A stretch of DNA of 64,000 bases. Origin: Paramicrobacterium sp051513965. Its GTDB lineage: Bacteria > Actinomycetota > Actinomycetes > Actinomycetales > Microbacteriaceae. Below, in pieces: positions 58,387-64,000 of this stretch. The translations under genes and the position numbers were made by a program. Location: the NCBI RefSeq assembly GCF_051513965.1, contig NZ_CP195847.1:1054001-1118000 (forward strand), in the 5' to 3' direction. Under the pieces are notes generated by a model, which searched no databases, had not been told where the DNA came from, and saw only the letters and a list, made by a program, of their open reading frames with translations. Numbering within the stretch: position 1 is the stretch's first letter; every line of letters starts with the position of its first letter.

Positions 58387-59703
58387 TCAGATGAACTGCT
58401 CGGACTCCGTAGACCCCGCGAGAGCGAGCGTCGCGCTCGTGGGGTTGAGAGCCGTGGAGACGCGGTCGAAGTAGCCTGTGCCGACCTCCGCCTGATGACG
58501 CGTCGCCGTGTAGCCGTGCAGCTCCGAATCGAACTCGGCTTCCTGCAGCTCCACGTACGCGGACATCTGGCGTTCGCGGTAGTCGCGAGCGAGCTCGAAC
58601 ATGCTGTGGTTGAGCGAGTGGAAGCCCGCCAGCGTGATGAACTGGAAGGCGTACCCCATTGCCGAGAGCTCGCGCTGGAACCGTGCGATGGTGTCGTCAT
58701 CGAGGTGGCGACGCCAGTTGAAGCTCGGCGAGCAGTTGTATGCGAGCTTCTGGTTCGGGAATTCAGAGTGGATGCTCTCCGCGAAGCGCCGCGCGAGCTC
58801 GAGGTCGGGTTCGCTCGACTCGACCCACAGCAGGTCGGCGTACGGGGCGTATGCATGACCTCGTGCGATCACCGGTTCGATGCCGTTCTGGACCTCATAG
58901 AAGCCGTCAGCGGTCCGCGTTCCCGTCAGGAACGGACGATCGCGTTCGTCGATGTCGCTCGTGAGGAGCGTCGCGGCGAGAGCATCCGTGCGTGCAACGA
59001 TGATGGACGGAACGCCGGCGACGTCCGAAGCGAGACGTGCGGCGTTGAGCGTACGGATGTGCTGGCTCGTCGGGATGAGGACCTTGCCTCCCATGTGCCC
59101 GCACTTCTTCTCGCTAGCCAGCTGGTCCTCCCAGTGGACTCCGGCGGCTCCGGCCTGAATCATCGACTGCATGAGTTCGTAGGCGTTGAGCGGGCCTCCG
59201 AAGCCGGCTTCCGCGTCTGCCACGATCGGAACCGACCAGTCCTGCGTGGTCTCGCCGTTCTCCGCGAATTCGATCTGACCGGCGCGGAGCAGCGCGTTGT
59301 TGATGCGGCGCACGACGGCGGGAACCGAGTTCGACGGATACAGACTCTGATCCGGGTAGGTCTGGCCCGCAAGGTTCGCGTCTGCCGCCACCTGCCATCC
59401 TGAGAGATAGATGGCCTCCAGCCCCGCGCGAACCTGCTGCACCGCCTGGTTTCCGGTGAGAGCGCCGAGCGCGGCCACCCACGCTTCCGGATTCTCGCCG
59501 TTGCGCTCGATGAGCTCCCACAGCCGTTCAGCGCCACGTCGGGCAAGCGTCGCGTCTTCGCGAACCGGACCGCGAAGGGTGACGACATCCTCTGCGGTGT
59601 AATCGCGGCGGACGTTCGCCCAGCGGGGGTCGGAAGCCCACTCGAGCTCCAGCTCGGCGGCGGTCTGAGTCTGCTGTCCAGGGCGTCGGGTGTTGTCAGA
59701 CAT
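58387..59703 (-). CDS. aceA: Isocitrate lyase
   Basis: A 438-residue lyase splitting isocitrate into succinate and glyoxylate. The catalytic loop KKCGHMGGKVL is intact, with ADAEAGFGGPLNAYELM (metal site) and YNCSPSFNW. The ATG at 59703 has AAGGAG at good spacing. It heads the aceA-aceB operon used on acetate, fatty acids or other C2 sources. The 220-base region upstream contains an imperfect dyad at 59782-59803. Confidence 0.97.
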   Translation of the reverse strand: MSDNTRRPGQQTQTAAELELEWASDPRWANVRRDYTAEDVVTLRGPVREDATLARRGAERLWELIERNGENPEAWVAALGALTGNQAVQQVRAGLEAIYLSGWQVAADANLAGQTYPDQSLYPSNSVPAVVRRINNALLRAGQIEFAENGETTQDWSVPIVADAEAGFGGPLNAYELMQSMIQAGAAGVHWEDQLASEKKCGHMGGKVLIPTSQHIRTLNAARLASDVAGVPSIIVARTDALAATLLTSDIDERDRPFLTGTRTADGFYEVQNGIEPVIARGHAYAPYADLLWVESSEPDLELARRFAESIHSEFPNQKLAYNCSPSFNWRRHLDDDTIARFQRELSAMGYAFQFITLAGFHSLNHSMFELARDYRERQMSAYVELQEAEFDSELHGYTATRHQAEVGTGYFDRVSTALNPTSATLALAGSTESEQFI

Positions 59704-59781
59704 TGGTTGCTCCTTCACATCGAATGGCTGCTGTGAAACGAGCTTCTCCCGCGGAATGCGCACGTCGAGACGATTCGAGCG

Positions 59782-59803
59782 GAGAACTTTCGACGAACTT
59801 CTC
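59782..59803. promoter_or_regulatory. Imperfect dyad upstream of aceA
   Basis: GAGAACTT...AACTTCTC: outer five pairs are perfect and further pairs partial. A wider CGAGAC (59766-59771) / GTCTCG (59805-59810) pair encloses it. It lies 80-100 bases before aceA and could be a regulator site; it does not match the RamB consensus. The rest of 59704-59923 holds the zwf -10 box and no other clear element. Confidence 0.3.
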
Positions 59804-59910
59804 TGTCTCGGAAATACCGTCGGAACGACGCCGGAGTGCGCGTCGTAGAGTCGCCATATCAGGTCGCTGACGGAAGAAATAGCCCCCTGTTGCTGTCGCC
59901 GTGCGGCGAG

Positions 59911-59916
59911 TAGCCT
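59911..59916 (+). promoter_or_regulatory. -10 box of a leaderless promoter (zwf-like gene)
   Basis: TAGCCT followed by 7 bases and the ATG at 59924. Confidence 0.55.
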
Positions 59917-59923
59917 CGCACGT

Positions 59924-61294
59924 ATGAGCGCTACTACGACGTTGATTCTCTTAGGAGGCAGCGGCGACCTCAGCTCGCGGCTGCTGATGCCAGCACTGGG
60001 CCAGCTCCTCACCCGCCAGCGTGACAGACACGTTCAGCTGATCGGCGTGGGTTCTGATGACCTCTCTCCCGACGAATGGACGGAGCGCGTCCGAGCGTCT
60101 TTCGACGCGGCTGATGCTTCGGGGGAGTCCGTTGAGACCGTGCTGAAGGAGACGCGCTATGAGAAGCGAGATGTGACGGATGCCGAGGAGCTGACGGCGA
60201 TCCTCGACATGGCCGAGGCGGACCCCGCCATCTACTTCGCACTGCCGCCGAGCGTCACGATGAAGGCGTGTCAGGCTCTCGAGACGATCACGCCGCTCCC
60301 GCAGGGAACGGTGCTTGCTCTTGAGAAGCCGTTCGGCACCGATCAGCCGTCAGCCGACGCACTGAACGAGCAGCTGCTCAAGCTCGTGCCCGAGGAGCAG
60401 GTGCACCGGGTCGATCATTTCCTTGGCCATTCCACCGTGTTGAACCTTCTCGGACTTCGTTTCGCCAACCGTGTCTTCGAACCGCTGTGGAGCCGCGACC
60501 ACATCGAGAAGGTCGAGATCGTCTACGACGAGCAGCTGGGACTGGAGGGACGCGCGGGCTACTACGACAACGCGGGAGCGCTGATCGACATGATCCAGAG
60601 TCATCTCCTTCAGGTGCTCTCCGTCTTCGCGATGGAGCCACCAGCGACCACGGATGCCGTCGACCTCCGCGACGCGAAGGCTGCAGTGCTCCGAGCGACG
60701 CACGTCTTCGATGATGATGTGCGCGCCTACAGCCACCGGGCGCGCTACACCGCGGGCTCAGTCGCTGGCCGGGACTTCCCGTCCTACGTGGACGAGGAAG
60801 GAGTGGATCCGTCGCGGAACACGGAGACGCTCGCACAGGTGACGTTCGAAGTTCGGAACTGGCGGTGGGCAGGGGTGCCGTTCACGCTGCGTTCAGGGAA
60901 GGCCTTGGGGTCGCGCCGTCGTGAGATCCAAGTCACCTTCCTACCTGCTCCACACGTTCCCCACGGATTCTCAGGCAGCAGCGATCGAGACGTCATGACA
61001 ATTGCTCTGGCGCCTGACGAGATGTCTCTCGAGGTCAACGTCAATGGCCCGGGCGACCCGTGGCGACTTGACCGCGCCTCGCTCGAGGTCACCTTCGGAG
61101 AGGGCGAGCTCAAGGCATACGGGGAAGTTATCGAGAGCATCCTCGATGGTGATCCGTCGCTCTCCGTGCGCGGCGACTCCGCCGCGCAGATGTGGCGGAT
61201 CGTGGCGCCAGTCATCGAGGCGTGGAGGAGCGGAGAAGTTCCGCTCGAAGAATACGAGACCGGCTCTGCAGGTCCCGGAGACTGGAAGGTCTGA
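59924..61294 (+). CDS. zwf: Glucose-6-phosphate dehydrogenase, divergent form
   Basis: A 456-residue G6PDH-family enzyme (NADP(H)-linked oxidation of a sugar 6-phosphate). The dinucleotide site is LLGGSGDLSSRLL and the EKPFG motif is intact. The substrate signature, normally RIDHYLGKE, reads RVDHFLGHS, so the catalytic His remains but the phosphate-binding Lys is His. It is not next to tal, pgl or opcA, unlike the usual pentose-phosphate cluster, so it may be a second isoform with shifted specificity. Confidence 0.85.
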   Translation: MSATTTLILLGGSGDLSSRLLMPALGQLLTRQRDRHVQLIGVGSDDLSPDEWTERVRASFDAADASGESVETVLKETRYEKRDVTDAEELTAILDMAEADPAIYFALPPSVTMKACQALETITPLPQGTVLALEKPFGTDQPSADALNEQLLKLVPEEQVHRVDHFLGHSTVLNLLGLRFANRVFEPLWSRDHIEKVEIVYDEQLGLEGRAGYYDNAGALIDMIQSHLLQVLSVFAMEPPATTDAVDLRDAKAAVLRATHVFDDDVRAYSHRARYTAGSVAGRDFPSYVDEEGVDPSRNTETLAQVTFEVRNWRWAGVPFTLRSGKALGSRRREIQVTFLPAPHVPHGFSGSSDRDVMTIALAPDEMSLEVNVNGPGDPWRLDRASLEVTFGEGELKAYGEVIESILDGDPSLSVRGDSAAQMWRIVAPVIEAWRSGEVPLEEYETGSAGPGDWKV

Positions 61295-61302
61295 GCGGGA
61301 CC

Positions 61303-61857
61303 TCAGGCCCGCTTCGATGCGTCCGCGGCCCGGACAGGTGCGACGATGCGCTCGTCGACCTGCTCGGGGTCGTGGCGCTGCGGATCCGCCCAGGTGGCGA
61401 TGGTCTTGAGCTCGATGTCGACCTGCTCCTGAGACTCGTCTCTCGGGACGGGGCGAATCATGTCGCGAAGACCATTCGCCGGAGCGGGGGAGGGCGACGC
61501 CTCTGAAACGGCAGGGGCTGGAATCTCGACCGCGTCCACCTCGGCGGCTTCAGTGGCCGCGGGGATCGGGGGCGTCACACTGTGATTCCGCGCCTTGGTG
61601 CCGAGAAGCTCAGATGTGATGTCGCGAGCAAGCATCACTGTCGACATGGAGGAGAAGATGGCGTCATCCGCGGCAGCTTCAGGGTCACGGCGGACAAGAG
61701 CCCATGCTCCGTCGACGCCGATGAAGTCCTCGAGCTTGCCATGGATCAGGTCGAAGAGCTTCTCCTCGGAGAGCTGTACCCTGTCATGCGCTTCCTCAGT
61801 CGGGGTCGTCGAGGGTGCGGGCTGCGACTTGCGGTTGCGACGGCGTAATCCGAACAT
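61303..61857 (-). CDS. Hypothetical protein with basic start and disordered tail
   Basis: A 184-residue protein with no family recognised. A basic start (MFGLRRRNRKS) and Pro/Thr-rich linker precede a folded part (about 30-90: LSEEKLFDLIHGKLEDFIG to TSELLGTK); the remainder is Ala/Pro/Val-rich and probably disordered, with a short conserved-looking IELKTIATWADP segment near the end. The ATG at 61857 has GGAAGA upstream. It ends 9 bases from the convergent zwf-like gene. Confidence 0.6.
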   Translation of the reverse strand: MFGLRRRNRKSQPAPSTTPTEEAHDRVQLSEEKLFDLIHGKLEDFIGVDGAWALVRRDPEAAADDAIFSSMSTVMLARDITSELLGTKARNHSVTPPIPAATEAAEVDAVEIPAPAVSEASPSPAPANGLRDMIRPVPRDESQEQVDIELKTIATWADPQRHDPEQVDERIVAPVRAADASKRA

Positions 61858-61982
61858 GAGCACTTCTTCCGGGATCGGCTCCAAAGATGACTCAAGTCTC
61901 GCCCAGAAATCCGCGAAATCACGCGGGACACGCCGACGAGACTAGTCATGTGCCCCAAGTGAGGGGCATCGCGTGGTATAAG

Positions 61983-62255
61983 TCAGATGCTGAGCGTGAC
62001 CTTGCGGGACTTCGCGGCTTTCTTCTCGGCCTTCGACGGTTTGGCGTCCTTCTCGTCGATCTCGCCTGCGGCGATGCGCCGCTTGGTCTCAGCATCCTGA
62101 GCGACGACACCGATCGAAAGTGCGACGGAGCTCAGCCATCCGAGCCAGAGCAGCGCCAGACGCCAATCGCGCGGGCTGTCCTTTGTGGACTGAAGGAGAC
62201 TCCAGCCACTGAATATGGATCCGAGCACCCCGGAGTTCAGCAGGTACTTGCGCAT
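61983..62255 (-). CDS. Small membrane protein with Lys-rich tail
   Basis: A 90-residue protein with one or two hydrophobic segments (about residues 7-24 and 33-53) and a Lys/Ala/Glu-rich C-terminal helix. No family recognised. The ATG has GGAAGGGGA upstream. Region 61858-61982 before the next gene contains only a weak 6-bp hairpin (61951-61968). Confidence 0.6.
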   Translation of the reverse strand: MRKYLLNSGVLGSIFSGWSLLQSTKDSPRDWRLALLWLGWLSSVALSIGVVAQDAETKRRIAAGEIDEKDAKPSKAEKKAAKSRKVTLSI

Positions 62256-62419
62256 TCGACTTCCCCTTCCACATCGGTCTGGCTGTCGTCACAGCCTACG
62301 GCGTTCTCGCTGGTGGAACTACCTCCTTGCGCACGCGCTGGTCACACTGCATACAGGCAAGAGTCGCGCTGATACTGTTGTGACTGTCCGGACCATGTCT
62401 GTCGGGAGGGGGATGTCTC

Positions 62420-63922
62420 GTGCCATCGAGTACTCGGGATTCCAAAAGCTTTGACTTTGTCGTCGTAGCGAATCGTCTGCCTGTGGACTCCGTCACAGGC
62501 CCCGATGGCTCTCAGGTCTGGCGACTTTCTCCCGGAGGGCTCGTCACCGCCCTTGAGCCGGTGATGCGCGATGTCGACGGCGCGTGGATCGGCTGGCCCG
62601 GTGCCCCGGATGTCGAGATTGATCCGTTCGAGCACGACGGCATCAAGATGGAGCCGGTTACGCTCTCCGAGCTGGATGTCGAGTATTACTACGAGGGCTT
62701 CTCGAACGACACTCTCTGGCCGCTCTACCACGACGTGATCGCTCAACCCACCTATCACCGTGAGTGGTGGGATGCCTACCGAGAGGTCAACCGGCGATTC
62801 GCCGATCGGGCTATCGAGATCGCCGCGCCGAACGCGACCGTGTGGGTGCACGACTACCAGCTGCAGCTGGTTCCAGGGATGCTCCGTGACGCACGTCCCG
62901 ATCTCACCATCGGCTTCTTCAACCACATTCCATTCCCTGCCTACGGTCTTTTCGCGCAGCTTCCCTGGCGCAAGCAGATCGTGCGCGGCCTCCTCGGCGC
63001 CGATGTCATCGGGTTTCAGCGCTCGGCCGACGCCAGCAACTTCTCGCGTGCCGTCCGCCGTCTCTACGGATTCGAGACGAAGGGGACCCGGATCTGGGTT
63101 CCGGAGGATGCCGCGAAGGACGACGCAGCAGCATCCGCGCCCACTCGTCGCGGCCTCTCGATGCGACGCGTCGTCGCACGGCACTTCCCGATCTCGATCG
63201 ACTCGGCCGGCTTCGCGAAGCTCGCTCAGAAGCCGTCCGTGAGAGAGCGTGCGGATCAGATCCGCCGCGATCTCGGTGACCCGCAGACCATCATGCTCGG
63301 GGTGGACCGACTGGACTACACGAAGGGCATCCGCCATCGGCTCAAGGCATACGGAGAGCTCCTCCGTGAGGGCCGAATCGACGTCGAGTCGACGACACTC
63401 ATTCAGGTGGCCAGCCCGAGTCGCGAACGCGTCGGCACCTATATTGCGCTTCGCGATCAGATCGAGCGCACCGTGGGTCGCATCAACGGCGACTATGGAA
63501 CGATCGGGCACTCCGCGGTCGTCTACATGCACCACGGGTATCCGCGCGAGGAGATGGCTGCGCTGTACCTCGCCGCAGACATCATGCTCGTCACCTCTCT
63601 GCGGGACGGCATGAACCTTGTCGCCAAGGAGTATGTCGCGGCAAGGGCCGACAACGACGGCATCCTGATCTTGAGTGAGTTCACAGGGGCGGCCGACGAT
63701 CTGAAGCAGGCTCTCCTCATCAACCCCCACGACATCGAAGGGGTGAAAGACACCATGATCGCGGCGATCGATATGACGCGAGCGGAGCGCCAACGGCGGA
63801 TGAAGGCGCTGAGGCGTCGCGTGCTCGAGAACGATGTCGCGAAGTGGTCGCAGGCGTTCCTGGAAGAGCTGGGCCACAATTCGTCGGCCCGAGCCCTGGA
63901 AGACGATGGAGGTGCATCATGA
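62420..63922 (+). CDS. otsA: Trehalose-6-phosphate synthase
   Basis: A 500-residue GT20 glycosyltransferase that makes trehalose 6-phosphate from UDP- or ADP-glucose and glucose 6-phosphate. Family segments are VVANRLPVDSV, WIGWPG, VWVHDYQLQLVPGMLR, NHIPFPAY, GVDRLDYTKGIRHRL and TSLRDGMNLVAKEYVA. The GTG start at 62420 has GGGAGGGGG upstream. The stop overlaps otsB by 4 bases. Confidence 0.96.
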   Translation: MPSSTRDSKSFDFVVVANRLPVDSVTGPDGSQVWRLSPGGLVTALEPVMRDVDGAWIGWPGAPDVEIDPFEHDGIKMEPVTLSELDVEYYYEGFSNDTLWPLYHDVIAQPTYHREWWDAYREVNRRFADRAIEIAAPNATVWVHDYQLQLVPGMLRDARPDLTIGFFNHIPFPAYGLFAQLPWRKQIVRGLLGADVIGFQRSADASNFSRAVRRLYGFETKGTRIWVPEDAAKDDAAASAPTRRGLSMRRVVARHFPISIDSAGFAKLAQKPSVRERADQIRRDLGDPQTIMLGVDRLDYTKGIRHRLKAYGELLREGRIDVESTTLIQVASPSRERVGTYIALRDQIERTVGRINGDYGTIGHSAVVYMHHGYPREEMAALYLAADIMLVTSLRDGMNLVAKEYVAARADNDGILILSEFTGAADDLKQALLINPHDIEGVKDTMIAAIDMTRAERQRRMKALRRRVLENDVAKWSQAFLEELGHNSSARALEDDGGAS

Positions 63923-64000
63923 CGAATGACAGCCGACACTTCGACGGCGTCCCCGGAGACCTCATCGACGCGCTGCGAAAGCTCGCGCGCACGCCGAGAC
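63919..64000 (+). CDS. otsB: Trehalose-phosphatase, partial (runs off window)
   Basis: The first 27 codons are present (start MTNDSRHF), cut by the window end. The ATGA overlap with otsA and the usual otsA-otsB order make this the trehalose-6-phosphate phosphatase; the catalytic HAD motif (DxDG) lies beyond the window, so the assignment rests on context. Confidence 0.75.
   Translation, partial: MTNDSRHFDGVPGDLIDALRKLARTPR

Noticed and set aside
57829..59403. Long plus-strand open frame over aceB-aceA
   Set aside because: Shadow of the glyoxylate-shunt genes, without family signature.
61951..61968. Hairpin TGCCCC-AAGTGA-GGGGCA as a terminator of the small membrane protein gene
   Set aside because: It lies upstream of neither gene's stop in a useful position (before, not after, the minus-strand stop of the next gene region is 61983), has a 6-bp stem and no U-tract; evidence is too weak.
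62342..63877. Long minus-strand open frame (511 codons) over otsA
   Set aside because: Antisense shadow of a complete trehalose-6-phosphate synthase; no motif, no promoter or ribosome-binding site.

Overview
The window looks like a chromosomal segment of a high-GC Gram-positive actinobacterium, most likely a Microbacterium-type member of the Microbacteriaceae. The reasons are strong GC bias, frequent GTG starts, mycobacterial-style AdnA/AdnB end-processing enzymes, a DUF3107/ferritin-like/DEAD-helicase block, a DUF3039 protein, a tmRNA tag ending DFALAA and a minimal Tad pilus locus. No prophage, insertion sequence, CRISPR array or rRNA operon was seen. No stretch over 300 bases lacks a gene.

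Region 1 (1-23 kb) is a housekeeping block. It holds an Xaa-Pro aminopeptidase, a membrane EEP phosphodiesterase, a PHP phosphoesterase, a DEAD-box RNA helicase, a ferritin-like protein, DUF3107, adnA-adnB, a phosphotransferase-like protein, nudC, a short uvrD2, an orphan cyclodehydratase/ThiF-like protein, a DUF2342 'metalloprotease', a PDZ-Lon protease and a UPF0182 giant membrane protein. As I remember it, gene content matches the Rv3193c-Rv3211 neighbourhood of Mycobacterium tuberculosis. Region 2 (23-28 kb) has initiator tRNA, DinB-like and CHY zinc-finger proteins, a nitrilase-family amidase, an aminotransferase and an HtrA-type protease.

Region 3 (28-35.3 kb) is a cell-surface polymer locus: two GT2 glycosyltransferases, a CDP-alcohol phosphotransferase with a substituted catalytic motif, a TagF/TagB-like polymerase, an EcsC-like protein, a TagG/TagH-like ABC exporter and a nucleotidyltransferase. 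Together they could activate, polymerise and export a phosphodiester-linked (teichoic-acid-like) glycopolymer. Region 4 (35.3-40 kb) has an unusual ABC ATPase with about 660 residues of mostly Lys/Ser/Thr/Ala-rich sequence before the ATPase domain, followed by its membrane partner.

Region 5 (40-45.6 kb) has DUF3039, pncB, murI-rph-rdgB, a cation-diffusion-facilitator, DedA and tRNA-Leu. Region 6 (45.7-50.2 kb) is a Tad/Flp-type pilus locus with tightly overlapping genes. Region 7 (50.2-56.7 kb) has an MFS exporter, prfB, ftsEX, smpB with ssrA (tmRNA), hisN-like phosphatase and tRNA-Lys. Region 8 (56.7-64 kb) has the glyoxylate shunt (aceA-aceB), a divergent glucose-6-phosphate dehydrogenase, two small unknown proteins and otsA-otsB (otsB cut by the window end).

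A recurring signal is a TANNNT -10 hexamer placed 6-9 bases before the start codon with no Shine-Dalgarno site between. It indicates leaderless transcripts for well over a dozen genes and decides several start codons. The most striking case is a perfect 11-bp-arm palindrome between pncB and murI that carries two mirror-image -10 boxes, each exactly 6 bases from a GTG start.
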